Positions 25,007-35,412 of a stretch of 64,000 bases of DNA are shown here, piece after piece. The stretch is from contig CP136064.1 of NCBI GenBank assembly GCA_032622095.1, forward strand, positions 3,406,280-3,470,279. Direction: 5' to 3'. Position numbers and translations under genes: made by a program. Position 1 is the first letter of the stretch. Each line of letters starts with the position of its first letter. Under the pieces are notes generated by a model. That model had not been told where the DNA came from. It saw only the letters and a program-made list of their open reading frames with translations, and made no database searches. The DNA comes from Siphonodentalium dalli (lineage: Eukaryota > Mollusca > Scaphopoda > Gadilida > Siphonodentaliidae).

Positions 25007-26110
25007 TTAACCCTTTCATGATGAGAGCTTTGCTGGTGCAGCATTAAAGAAGTCTGCTGTCACTAAATAACTTACATTTACCTCCCATAAGGAGCTTCGC
25101 ATACTACTACATGTATATAAAAGAGTGCACTGGCTTACAAGGTCATGGTAATTAGTGTTAGGCCAATGTATTCTCTTATACATCTATATCCGAGGCTCCC
25201 TATGTGAGTGTCGCATATATAAAAGAATGCATTGGTTTACAAGGTCAAGGTAAATATTGTTAGGCCAGTGCATTCTCTTATACATGAATATGTGAGGCTC
25301 CCTATGTGAGTGTCGCATATATAAGAGAATGCATTGGTTTACAACGTCAAGGTAAATATTGTTAGGCCAGTGCATTCTCTTATACATGAATATGTGAGGC
25401 TCCCTATGTGAGTGTCGCATATATAAGAGAATGCATTGGTTTACAAGGTCAAGGTAAATATTGTTAGGCCAGTGCATTCTCTTATACATGAATATGTGAG
25501 GCTCCCTATGTGAGTGTCGCATATAAAAGAGAATGCATTGGTTTACAAGGTCAAGGTAAATATTGTTAGGCAAATGCATTCTCTTATATATGCAAGGTTC
25601 CCTATGGGAGAATCACATATATAAGAGAACGCATTGGTTTACAAGGTCAAGATAAATATTATTATGGCAATGCATTCTCTTATACATCTATATCCGAGGC
25701 TCCCTATGTGAGTGTCGCATATATAAGAGAATGCTTTGGTTTACAAGGTCATGGTAATTAGTTTTAGACCAATGTATTCTCTTATACATGTATATGTGAG
25801 GCTCCCTATGTGAGTGTCGCATATATAAGAGAATGCATTGGTTTACAAGGTCAAGGTAAATATTGTTAGGCCAGTGCATTCTCTTATACATGAATATGTG
25901 AGGCTCCCTATGTGAGTGTCGCATATATAAGAGAATGCATTGGTTTACAAGGTCAAGGTAAATATTGTTAGGCAAATGCATTCTCTTATATATGCAAGGT
26001 TCCCTATGGGAGAATCACATATATAAGAGAATGCATTGGTTTACAAGGTCAAGGTAAATATTATTATGGCAATGCATTCTCTTATATATGCGAAGTTCCC
26101 TATGAGATCA
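25007..26110. mobile_element. Family 3 element with hairpin module amplified about tenfold
   Basis: The left end is TTAA (25007-25010) followed by CCCTTTCATGATGAGAGC, a family 3 terminus. Inside are about ten head-to-tail units of roughly 100 bp, each a diverged hairpin: GCATTCTCTTATACATG ... CTCCCTATGTGAGTGTCGC ... AGAGAATGCATTGG, joined by TTTACAAGGTCAAGGTAAATA. Units begin near 25165, 25268, 25369, 25468, 25572, 25670, 25771, 25873, 25975 and 26075. No family 3 right end is found; the element stops inside the last hairpin at about 26110. The open frames here on both strands are products of the repeat. Confidence 0.88.
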
Positions 26111-26387
26111 TGTTCATATTTCAACTGTTTACTTTTTGGTGTCAATCAGTCGATTAGTTTGGAAAAGGTTGTCCCCATCAACTCATGTCATTACTTTGTT
26201 GTATTCGATATTGATTCGATCTTATAACTCATTTAATGTTTTACGTCGGATCATTTTCATATTTCATGTCCACCTTTATGATGACACACCCATCAACTGT
26301 ATTGTTTTGATTTAGATCAGTTAATGGGTTTGGAAATATAAATCCATTCCAAATCATAACAACACGAGTAAGTGCCAGTATTGAGTA

Positions 26388-26581
26388 CAGTAATGCTCTA
26401 ATTAATCGACCCCTTAACCACAGCAGAATTATGGGTAACTTTTCAGGATTTAGTCGGAAATATGGCTTGTTGCCATTCATTGGAAAGCTCTCAGTGCAAC
26501 AAGACATATTTCCGACTAAATCCTGAAAAGTTACCCATAATTCTGCTGTGGTTAAGGGGTCGATTATTTAGGGCATTACTG
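26388..26581. mobile_element. Fold-back miniature element, family 4 (copy e)
   Basis: TA-flanked family 4 copy. The right arm has lost part of the centre (CTCTCAGTGCAACAAG). Confidence 0.92.
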
Positions 26582-26796
26582 TAATCTCACTGGCTACAAC
26601 ACCATGTTCAAAAACACCATGTCACCGTTCACAGTGGCGCTTTGTTTGACCCACATACAGATGTATGTGAGTAAAAGGGGGATGCCCAATGACACTTGAT
26701 TCCACGTCTTGCCCACCGGAAGTTGATACAAGCTAATGATAGGCAGAGCACCCTGCTGTATAGGCAGTTTCAGAATCAGTCAGAAAGTTGACATAA

Positions 26797-27856
26797 TATA
26801 AGCAAGAAAGCCCCAGGTCCTCTGGTATACTGTTTTGCACCTGTCCGTCAGTCCGTGCGTGCGTCTGTGTGTCCGTCCGTACGTACGTTCATCCGATGTC
26901 TGTTCATGTCATAACTTGAACAGTAGTGCTCGGATCTCAATGAAATTTTGTATGGCTGTTCATTACTATGAGGGCATTCAATAGACGGTTACATCGTTTT
27001 GTTCGGATTTTCCATTCTAGAGTTATTCATCTTTGTTTATCTTGAAATGTTGGATTTTTGGTCTGCCTGGTGTCTGTTCATGTCATAACTTCAACAGTTG
27101 TGCTGGGATCTCAATGAAATTTGGTAAGGATGTTCACTACTATGAGGACATTAAAAAGAGGGTTCCATCGTTTTGTTCGGATTTTCCATTCTGGAGTTAT
27201 TCATCTTTGTTTATCTGGAAATGTTGGCTTTTTGGTCCGTCTGGTGTCTGTTCATGTCGTAACTTCAACAGTTGTGCTGGGATGTCAATGAAATTTGGTA
27301 AGGATGTTCACTACTATGAGGACATTAAAAAGAGGGTTCCATTGTTTTGTTCGGATTTTCCATTCTAGAGTTATACATCTTTGTTTATCTGGAAATGTTG
27401 ACTTTTTGGTCCGTCTTGTGTCTGTTCATGTCGTAACTTCAACAGTTGTGCTGGGATCTCAATTAAATTTGGTATGGATGTTCACTACTATGAGGACATT
27501 CAATAGAGGGTTCCACTGTTCTGTTCTGCTTTTCCAATCTAGAGTTATTCATCTTTGTTTATCTGGAAATGTTGGTTCTTTGGTCCATCCAATGTCTGTT
27601 CAGCTCATAACTTGAACAGTAATGCTCGGATCTCAATGAAATTTTGTATGGATGTTCACCACTATGAGGACATTTAATGGCACATTCAAATGTTTGTTTT
27701 GTTTTTATTGTTCTATAGTTACTCATCTTTGTTTATATGAAAATGCTGGTGTTTGGGTCCATCTGTCTGAGTATTGCCCTCATAAGTTATAGATATGCCC
27801 ACACGAGGCGGTATGCCACGAGGGGGTATGCACCGGACGACAGTCCATCTCTTGTT
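26797..27856 (+). repeat. Tandem-core element A (about 175-bp units)
   Basis: The element starts AAGCAAGAAAGCCCC, continues with CGTCCGT-rich sequence (26845-26890), then about five tandem units spaced 175 bp apart (TGTCTGTTCATGTC at about 26898, 27068, 27243, 27418 and 27593). Each unit contains ATAACTT(G/C)AACAGT and CTCAATGAAATTTGGTA. The right end reads CCATCTCTTGTTTTA, resembling the right ends of elements B and G. Short frames across it arise from the repeat. Element class is unknown. Confidence 0.75.
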
Positions 27857-28023
27857 TTATTGGTGTTGTCCCATCCATAATAGTAAAAATTAAGTTAATT
27901 TTGCGCAAGTAAGACATATATACTTCTGCATGATATACAAAGCGCTAACAGCTATTGGGTTCCAAGCGAGTTGAATATAAACGCTCTTTATATTGAGTTC
28001 ATTAGTTATGGGTTTCTGTTATC

Positions 28024-28378
28024 TTAACCCTTTACCCAACAAACCGGCCAAAACCGGCCAAATAAAGCTTCAACAGCCTAAAATATCTTCGGTCTGTCTC
28101 AATAGAACCATACAAATATGGATATCATTGGAACCGGCTCCTTTACCACATTGTTATAGTTACAGTTATGCCCTGTGCCAATGCATTCTCTTATATATGT
28201 GAGTCGACCATAGGTCGCCTCGCATATATAAGAGAATGCATTGGCCTAAAAAAAATCTTTTTTTAACACTTTTTACCATTTTTTCTTACATTCTTTAACA
28301 ATTTTATAATTTTTAATGTGTTAAGCCAATGCATTCTCTTATATATGCGAGGCGACCTTCTGTTGGGTAAAGGGTTAA
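28024..28378. mobile_element. TTAA-type miniature element, family 1 (copy e)
   Basis: TTAA at 28024-28027 and 28375-28378. The second hairpin module is cut off after GCGAGGCGACC and joined directly to the right terminal repeat. Confidence 0.92.
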
Positions 28379-28450
28379 TGAGAGATTTATTATGTCAGGC
28401 TTCCACACACTATCGCAGAAAGGTTTTATTGTTTGTGCGATTTCAGAGGT

Positions 28451-28546
28451 GTCGTTGTTAAAGCGACACTGATGTGTGGGACAATACAAACATGTCACGT
28501 CGTTGTTAAAGTGACACTGATGTGTGGGACAATACAAACATGTCAC
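28451..28546 (+). repeat. 48-bp tandem duplication
   Basis: Two copies starting GTCGTTGTTAAAG (28451 and 28499), each containing GACACTGATGTGTGGGAC and ending CATGTCAC. Confidence 0.93.
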
Positions 28547-28576
28547 ATACACTATCTCTATTAGAATTCTAATAAT

Positions 28577-29166
28577 TATACCCCCACTTTCGAAGAAAAT
28601 GGGGGGTATACTGGATTGACTGCGTCTGTCCGTCCATCCGTCACGCTTTCTCTGTCCGTGTGTACGTCCGTCCATCCGACCTCATAACTCGAACAACTAT
28701 GAACCGATTTCAATAATTTTTTGTATGCAATCTCTTTGGGACTGCCTCTCTGCATGATTTTAATTGCGGTCGGTCCGACTTTTTTCTCAACTTTATACGC
28801 CTCATTTTTGACTTATTTTGACTTATTCTGTCCGACTTAATAACTTTAACAAATATGAACCGATTTCAATAATTTTGGTATACATGCTTCTCACAATACC
28901 CTCTCTACATGTTGCGGCTAGGGATTGACTGTTTTTCATAATATAACACTTCATTTTCGACTTATTCTGTCCGACTTAATAACTTTAACAAATATGAACC
29001 AATTTGAATAATTTTTTTCTGTACAAGCTTCTTGTGACACCATATCGATATTATTAGTCCGAATTTTTCTTTAAAGTTAAAAATCTTTTTTGTTGGGTTT
29101 ACGTATAATGCGGGTTGAATTTGCCACGGTGGGGGTATGCTAGCTCTCGAGTGCACACCTCTTGTT
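28577..29166 (+). repeat. Tandem-core element B
   Basis: Begins with a hairpin (TATACCCCCACTTT ... AAAATGGGGGGTATA), followed by TCTGTCCGTCCATCCG, then two to three diverged core units containing AACTATGAACCGATTTCAAT or a close variant. It ends GGGGGTATGC ... CACACCTCTTGTT. The hairpin start, CGTCCGTC tract, core units and ACCTCTTGTT end are shared with element G. Confidence 0.75.
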
Positions 29167-29190
29167 ATTGATAACTATTAACGTTACACT

Positions 29191-29202
29191 TTTCTTTTTC
29201 AG
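29191..29202 (+). promoter_or_regulatory. Splice acceptor of the 29282 exon
   Basis: The pyrimidine tract TTTCTTTTTCAG precedes the exon, giving about 79 bases of leader before the ATG. This implies at least one upstream non-coding or coding exon. Confidence 0.7.
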
Positions 29203-29281
29203 GTTTTCTAGAGAATGCTGATAAAAAGATAGTCATAAAAATCTCCCTATTCTAGTAACGTCGTCTCAAACAAAAAGAAAA

Positions 29282-29908
29282 ATGAACAGCAACGCCCCAG
29301 AATATACGCCTTCACCGAGGCCACACCCACGGATATCCACGGAAGCTCAGTCGTATGCTGACAGAAACAGGGGCAATCCACTCTGGGGTGACCAGGAGTC
29401 AAACGGGTACGGATCACAGGTTCATGGTCGAGGCTTGACATCAGAAGGTATAAAAAATGCCAACATCAATAAAGGATCAATGAATGACATAATGGGAGGC
29501 TACCCCGACCCAGCACCGTCACGGAAAATCCACCCACGCGGAACCACAGGTGATGCGGCGACAATCGCAGCCGAAAATAAGGGCGGGGCTATGAAGTCTC
29601 TCATTGATGAGTACGGGAGTTTGGACTGTGATCCTCCACCACCACAGAAGGTTCAGGGATTCGACGCGATGGATAACGCTGATAGGAATGTTGGTAGTAT
29701 TGGTAACGTTATGTATAGCTCTAATCATCCACCCGAGGTGCAGCCTCGACAGCAGCTAGGATACGGAGGAGAGGAGGTCGCACAGAAACATAAAGGAGCA
29801 GACATGGGGCCCTTATTAAGTATGGAACAAAAGGGACCCGAAAGTCCGAGAGAACCTAAAGTTAGCAGACTCCATGAAACGTCAAAAGGCGGCGGGTATG
29901 TAATGTAA
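29282..29908 (+). CDS. Last exon of an unrecognised repeat-containing protein
   Basis: A 208-residue open frame lies in an exon that follows a strong splice acceptor (TTTCTTTTTCAG ending 29202). The frame opens at the first ATG after an AC-rich leader and ends TAATGTAA. I do not recognise the family. The protein is hydrophilic, rich in Pro, Gly and Asn, and has no signal peptide or membrane segment. It has five degenerate repeats of about 25-35 residues at roughly 14-36, 47-72, 83-110, 124-145 and 153-180. Their pattern is basic/His-Pro-Arg, then Ala...Ala..Asn-Lys/Arg-Gly, then Met/Leu-rich (for example TIAAENKGGAMKSL). Composition and GC are clearly higher than the surroundings, which supports real coding. 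A spliced exon at 37470 encodes a similar repeat, so these may be paralogous or one gene with alternative ends. The last 31 codons are duplicated downstream at 30299. Upstream exons were not found. Confidence 0.75.
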   Translation: MNSNAPEYTPSPRPHPRISTEAQSYADRNRGNPLWGDQESNGYGSQVHGRGLTSEGIKNANINKGSMNDIMGGYPDPAPSRKIHPRGTTGDAATIAAENKGGAMKSLIDEYGSLDCDPPPPQKVQGFDAMDNADRNVGSIGNVMYSSNHPPEVQPRQQLGYGGEEVAQKHKGADMGPLLSMEQKGPESPREPKVSRLHETSKGGGYVM

Positions 29909-30391
29909 TTTTTTACCGTGTGCCAATGCATTCTCTTATATATGCGAGTCGACCATAGGTCGTCTCGCATATATAAGAGAATGCATTGGCCTAACAATTT
30001 TTTACAATTTTAATAATTTTTTCTTGTATTCTTTAACAATTTTATAATTTCACCCATACAGAGCCCCAGACAAACATGAGCAGACGACACTCTTCTATAT
30101 GCTTCTATATATGTGTGGGGCTCCCTGCAGGGTAATGGAAGTTTATTATTTTATGTCCTAAAAATTTTAAGAAACATTTGGTCGACTCGCATATATAAGA
30201 GAATGCATTGGCACAGGGTAAAAAAAATCCCGACTTACGACTGGATTTGATATGGCGGGTCAAATATATACTCACCTATGTTATTGCCGTCGTATAATAG
30301 TATGGAACAAAAGAGACCCGAAAGTCCAAGAGAACCTAAAGTTAGCAGACTCCATGAAACGTCAAAAGGCGGCGGGTATGTAATGTAATTT
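29819..30391 (+). repeat. 93-bp direct duplication of the coding 3' end
   Basis: 29819-29911 and 30299-30391 match at 91 of 93 positions. Differences are at 29834/30314 (G/A, changing Gly to Arg) and 29848/30328 (G/A, silent). The copy includes the last coding stretch from MEQK to the stop and TAATGTAATT. Between the copies lies a hairpin module plus other repeat DNA. The downstream copy could serve as an alternative last exon only if an acceptor is used; none is obvious immediately upstream. Confidence 0.93.
29918..30225. repeat. Hairpin modules between the duplicated exon ends
   Basis: A complete hairpin module is at about 29924-29990. It is followed by the GAGCCCCAGAC / GTGTGGGGCTC dyad, also seen at 1420-1480, and then the right half of another hairpin module at 30180-30220. 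No TTAA termini are readable. Confidence 0.7.
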
Positions 30392-30408
30392 ATATTATTA
30401 TCCACCCC

Positions 30409-30663
30409 TTAACCCTTTGAGTGCCAGGGGCCGATCTAATCGGCCCTAAACCTACAAAATAAGTCTGTTAAAGAATATAAGAATAAATTATTAAAATAGT
30501 AAAAAATTGTTAACAAAAAAAAAAAAAAAAAAAAAATTGTTAGGCCGATGCATTCTCTTATATATGCGAGGCGACCTATGGTCGACTCGCATATATAAGA
30601 GAATGCATCGGCACAGGGTATATGGGTCGATACAAAAAATCAACCTGGCACTCAAAGGGTTAA
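30409..30663. mobile_element. TTAA-type miniature element, family 2 (copy c)
   Basis: TTAA at 30409-30412 and 30660-30663, with ends CCCTTTGAGTGCCAGG and CCTGGCACTCAAAGGG. It has one hairpin module and a long A tract (about 30515-30536). It starts about 20 bp after the duplicated coding end. Confidence 0.92.
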
Positions 30664-31121
30664 CTAACACCATTTCCGATTGGGCAAAAGCCGCCACGTG
30701 ATCGTCCTGGAAAAAGTCATATTGGACTCCCGAAAGTCATATTGGACTCCCGACTGTACATATCACTTATTATTGGACTCTGTGATGTCACAAATTAATT
30801 CTATTGCGAAATGTGATGCGCGCACAACACTGATGGATTTCAGCAGACGTTTCACTTCCGCATTGAGTTTTTTTTCTCACTTCCGTGTTTACTTTTCCAA
30901 ATCATGCTTTCTGATGATCAAAATACAGGCTTTTATAGAGAATTAAGTGCCGACAAATACCAAAAATAACCACAAAACTTTTATTCCCAAAATTTGGATA
31001 AACATACAGATGTATAATAAAAATGTCATTATACAATGTTGTGTACAGTATGTGTTTTTCTTGTACGAGTCTAGGTTGTGGTGAAAAGTCATATTGGACG
31101 AGAGACACGCCAGTATTCTCA
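30664..31121. other. Unannotated intergenic DNA
   Basis: GTCATATTGGACTCCCGA is tandemly doubled at 30715-30750, and GTCATATTGGAC recurs at 31088. No gene is seen. Confidence 0.45.
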
Positions 31122-31505
31122 TTAACCCTTTACCCAACAAACCGGCCAAATAAAGCTTCAACAGCCTAAAATATCTTCGGTCTGTCTCAATAGAACCATA
31201 CAAATATGGATATCATTGGAACCGTCTCCTTGACCACATTGTGATAGTTACAGTTATGCCCTGTGCCAATGCATTCTCTTATATATGCGAGTCGACCATA
31301 GGTCGCCTCACATATATAAGAGAATGCATTGGCCTTTTTACACTTTAACACTTTTTACCATTTTTTCTTACATTCTTTAACAATTTTATAATTTTTAATG
31401 TGTTAAGCCAATGCATTCTCTTATATATGCGAGGCGACCTATGGTCGACTCGCATATATAAGAGAAAGCATTGGCACAGGGCCCTTCTGTTGGGTAAAGG
31501 GTTAA
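31122..31505. mobile_element. TTAA-type miniature element, family 1 (copy f)
   Basis: TTAA at 31122-31125 and 31502-31505, two hairpin modules, family 1 ends. Its right TTAA is also the left TTAA of the next element. Confidence 0.92.
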
Positions 31506-31940
31506 CCCTTTTATGACAGGAGCTGCTCTGGTACAGTGTTAAAGATACTGGTACAGTGTTAAAGATACTGTGCCAGTGCATTCTCTTATAGGGAGCATCT
31601 CATATAAAGATACTGTGCCAGTGCATTCTCTTATAGGGACCATCTCATATAAAGATACTGTGCCAGTGCATTCTCTTATAGGGACCATCTCATATAAAGA
31701 TACTGTGCCAGTGCATTCTCTTATAGGGAGCATCTCATATAAAGATACTGTGCCAGTGCATTCTCTTATAGGGAGCGTCTCATATATACGAGAATGCACT
31801 GACTTACAAGGGCATAATAAATATTGTTAGGCCAATGTACATGTATTCTCTTATATATGTTAGGCTCGCATATATAAGATAATGCATTGGCACAGGGTTT
31901 TTGCAAAATTTCAGGAAGCTATAAGTCATGAAAGGGTTAA
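31502..31940. mobile_element. TTAA-type miniature element, family 3 (copy b), with 45-bp internal array
   Basis: TTAA at 31502-31505 and 31937-31940, with ends CCCTTTTATGACAGGAGC and CATGAAAGGG. At 31561-31785 a 45-bp unit (GATACTGTGCCAGTGCATTC ... CATCTCATAT) is repeated five times, with GGGAGC or GGGACC variants. The unit is one half of the hairpin module. Because 45 is a multiple of three, both strands stay open across it. Confidence 0.92.
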
Positions 31941-32347
31941 TAGATTATCAATAAAATAACAATAACATGATTTTTGAGGGCGTTATGTTATTAATGGGCC
32001 GACAGGAATTAACAGCACAAGGGACTATTTGCAGCCTGAGATGAAGTCGAGTGTCGCTAATTGGTACGAGGGCTGTTAGTCATTCCAGAGGGCCGTTAAT
32101 TATACAATAACATGATTTCCAAGGGCATTGCGCTCCATTATCGAACCTCCATTAGTGACTAGCAGCCCTACAGTCATTAGCAGCCCTCGGCTATCACCTC
32201 AGGTCTCAACGCTCCAGAAAATCATTTTATTTATATTCTTCTGATCAAGTATTAAGTAATTATTGTTTGTCAATGTTTTTATTCGTCAGCAAAGGTATTG
32301 ATGACTGTCGTCTGTTTAGGTCTGTATGAGTCTCCCATAGGGAGCCT
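31941..32347. repeat. Region with diverged inverted segments
   Basis: CAATAACATGATTT followed by GAGGGCGTTATG (31957) and by AAGGGCATTGCG (32106), and GAGGGCTGTTAGTCATT against AGTCATTAGCAGCCCTCG. This is probably a decayed fold-back element; boundaries are unclear. Confidence 0.5.
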
Positions 32348-32689
32348 TTAACCCTTTCATGACTGGAGCTGCGCTGGTGCAGCATTAAAGATCATGTGCC
32401 AGTGCATTCTCTTATATATATATATATACTGTCTCCCACAGGGAGCCTTGCATATTTAAGAGAATACACTAGCTTAAAAGGTCAATGTGATTACTGTTAG
32501 GCCAATGTATCCCCTTTGGGAGACTCGCATATATAAGAGAATGCACTGACTTACAGGGTCAAGGTAAATATTGTTAGACCAATGTATTCTCTAATATATG
32601 AAAGTCTTCCTAGACTCGCATATATAAGAGAATGTATTGGCACAGGGTTTTTGCAAACTTTCAGGAAGCCTCAGTCATGAAAGGGTTAA
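32348..32689. mobile_element. TTAA-type miniature element, family 3 (copy c)
   Basis: TTAA at 32348-32351 and 32686-32689, with ends CCCTTTCATGACTGGAGC and TCATGAAAGGG. It has several diverged hairpin half-modules (GCATTCTCTTATATATATA ... AAGAGAATACACT). Confidence 0.9.
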
Positions 32690-32949
32690 AGACATTTTCA
32701 GTGATAAATGGACTGAAAACAGTCTTCAAAATCTTAAGTGTGGGAGTGTAGTCGCTTTAATGCAATGTACCTCCGTGGTCTTCTTCCTGATAAGATTTTA
32801 AATGAGACCCCTCTCAGGTTAAGAATTAATCAGTGAATGATATGTCTGTTTTGTTATGGTAATGTTATGCACTAACTGCAAATGACGCATATTATCCATT
32901 CAAATGCCCATGATATTAAGAATGTTCATAGGCTAGATATGGAGATGTA

Positions 32950-33162
32950 CAGTAATGCTCTAAATAATCAACTCCTTAACCACAGCAGAATTATGGGTAA
33001 CTTTTCAGGATTTAGTCGGAAATATGGCTTGTTGCCATTCATCGACAAGCCCTCAGTGAGAGCTTTCCGATGAATGGCAACAAGCCATATTTCCGACAAA
33101 ATCCTGAAAAATTACCCATAATTCTGCTGTGGTTATGGAGTCGATTATTTAGGGCATTACTG
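32950..33162. mobile_element. Fold-back miniature element, family 4 (copy f)
   Basis: TA-flanked, ends CAGTAATGCTCTAAATAATC and complement, arms near perfect over 213 bp. Confidence 0.94.
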
Positions 33163-33239
33163 TATTCGCCTGACAACATGCAGCCTTTGCTTGGTTTCAT
33201 AATTCAATTTATAATGATAATACTCTTTATTATAGCAGA

Positions 33240-34118
33240 CTCACAGGGGTCTGGGAGAATTTGATTTTATGATGATGGACTACAACCCACGGCAATAGAT
33301 CAAACTTGACTTTGTCAAGTTGAGCTAATAATTAATCAGGTTTTGAATTTGGGATTAGATTTTTCTAACTTTTTTTGCTTAATAATATCGTAATACATGG
33401 ATGTTTGCGATGAAAACTAAGATCTAAGGAAGGGTTTGATATTTTGAAAAATAATGTTTTTGAAGCCATTTTTCTATGATTTAATAGGCCAATCTAATAT
33501 ATATTTGAGGAAAGTTTGTGTGTCTGTGTGGCCGCGATGGACTCCAAAACGGCTGAACCGATTTCGACGAAACTTGGTACGGGCACGTAATATCACCCGG
33601 GAACCAACATAGGCCCATCCATTTGTTCATGCGGCGTGACCTTCACCTTCAAACCGGTGACCTTCAACCCATAACGCGGGCATGTCCGTCTGTCCGTGCG
33701 GCGTGAGCTTGACCTTCGAGTGACCTTGAACTCAAATCTCGGGATCCGCTGAGCCGATTTCCAGCGAATTTGGTGGAAACGGATAGTATGAGGCGCTGAG
33801 CAATTTCGTCATGCCCGTGCGGCGTGACCTTGACCTTCGAGTGACCTTCACTCTCTATCTCAGGATCCGATGGGACGATCGGGATGAAATTTTGTAGGTA
33901 GGGATGGTTTGGGTAGTCAAACATTTTCAACGGGTAGCGGCGTGCCTTGACCTTTCAAATGACCTTGAACCTGTATCTCGGTATCCGCTGGGCCGATTTC
34001 CACCATTTTTAGGGTGTTGGTGTAAAAAAAAAACAACACAACGACTCTCCCCGTCAGGACGGGTACCCAGCTAGTATATATATATATAAAAACAAAAAAT
34101 TTCCAGACCCCTGTGAGT
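33240..34118. repeat. Inverted pair enclosing the first Helitron
   Basis: CTCACAGGGGTCTGG near 33240 is inverted as CCAGACCCCTGTGAG near 34103. A further CCCAGACCCCT is at 35234. The pair may be the ends of an older element into which the Helitron inserted. Confidence 0.5.
33493..34074 (+). mobile_element. Non-autonomous Helitron 1
   Basis: The 5' end is TCTAATATATATTTGAGG preceded by A; the 3' end is a hairpin CCCCGTCAGGACGGG followed by TACCCAG and CTAG, then T. A 5' TC start, a 3' CTRR end with an upstream hairpin, and A/T flanks are the Helitron signature. The body has diverged repeats with GACCTTGACCTTC and GAACCGATTTCGACGAAACT. No Rep or helicase coding is present. Confidence 0.8.
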
Positions 34119-34131
34119 TCATGGGCCACTA

Positions 34132-34163
<32 letters not shown>

Positions 34164-34168
<5 letters not shown>

Positions 34169-34531
34169 TATATATTTTGAAGACCTCTGTTTGTCTGTAT
34201 GTCATTTATACAAATCTACGATTCTCGACCGATCGGGACGAAACTTGGTACGTGTGTGTAGTTTGACCAGGCGGTCGTCGTTGTCATATTGGCGACCCCG
34301 TGCGGCGCCCGCTTCGCGCATGCGCAGACGAGATCTCGGAAACGGGTGGAGCTATCGACTTGAAATTTGCTATGTGAATGTATCTTGCCCCGGATACAAA
34401 TTTTATCGGGTCGCCGAGTCCGTGCGACGCCAGCTTCGCGCATGCGCAGACCAGATCTCGGAAACGGGTGGAGCTATCGACTTGAAATTTTGTTTTTGAA
34501 TAGCCCGGACAACGTCGGGCTCATCGGATAG
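34164..34531 (+). mobile_element. Non-autonomous Helitron 2
   Basis: The 5' end TCTCTTATATATTTTGAAGAC matches those of the neighbouring elements. The 3' end has a hairpin AGCCCGGACAACGTCGGGCT, then CATCGGATAG, then T. The last four bases are ATAG rather than the usual CTRR, a deviation. The body contains two direct copies of GCTTCGCGCATGCGCAGAC and CTCGGAAACGGGTGGAGC. Confidence 0.72.
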
Positions 34532-35170
34532 TCTACTATATATTTTGAGACTTCCGTATACATGTATGTGTATATCCTTTATAGACTCAAAAACTGCTCG
34601 ACCGATTGAGCTCAAACTTGTTATCTAAGGGTAAAAAGCCACGAGAAGTGCCATCGCACCGCTTCTGAGAACGTCCGAGCACTCCTTGACCCTTCGCACC
34701 GCCACCGTCGTTGGAATTGATGGGTTAATGATTAAGGAGCGTTTGTATCTACGGTGTCGTTGTTAAAGAGCGTTTATATACACCAGTATAAATACGGCTC
34801 AATCGACCGTCTCGGAAACTGGGCATATCAAGACGAAATTTCGTACTTAGGGCTTCCAAGGGACGGGGGAGATTTTCAGTTTGTCTGCCTGAGGTGACCT
34901 TGACCTTAAAACGGGTGCCTACAAATTACCTTGGGTGATATCTCGGTCATAAGCGGTGACATCGACGTGAAATTTGTTATGTATGGTCAACTCGGGACGG
35001 GGAATATTTTTGTCGGGTTATTTTGTCCACCCAACATGACCTTGAAACGGGTACCCGCAAATGATAGCATGCTGTTGGCGTGCCTGTAAAGGGTTACCTT
35101 GAAAAACAAAAATTAATGGATCGACCAAAGCCATGGGACCAATCCCGCCAGTGGCGGGCTAATCTGCTAG
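34532..35170 (+). mobile_element. Non-autonomous Helitron 3, abutting Helitron 2
   Basis: The 5' end TCTACTATATATTTTGAGAC begins at the very base after Helitron 2 ends. The 3' end has a hairpin CCCGCCAGTGGCGGG, then CTAATCTG and CTAG, then T. Body repeats include CGACCGATTGAGCTCAAACT and ATCAAGACGAAATTTCGTA. No coding capacity. Confidence 0.8.
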
Positions 35171-35412
35171 TATATATATAAAAAACACTTAGGGTACCCT
35201 TGTGAATCAATTGGCCAATATAAAAAAAAAAATTCCCAGACCCCTATTTTTGGTCCCCTCCTAAAAATTTTTTATTGGGATACATGTAGTTCTGTAGTTC
35301 CGAGGTAAACTTGATTTTCTCATGCCTTAACTTTCAAAGTATATTGTAATGACCAATTAATCATCTATTTCAATCAAATTGGGCAATTTATATCACATTG
35401 TATAGAAATGAC

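Noticed and set aside
25184-25981. Minus-strand frames of 131 and 97 codons with repeated MHWPNNIY-like text
   Set aside because: Direct translation of the amplified hairpin module. The same module gives unrelated frames elsewhere on both strands.
31539-31830. 86-codon frames on both strands over the 45-bp repeat
   Set aside because: A unit length divisible by three keeps both strands open; no other sign of coding.
33664-34615. Frames of 70-128 codons across the Helitrons
   Set aside because: They follow internal repeats and lack Rep or helicase motifs.
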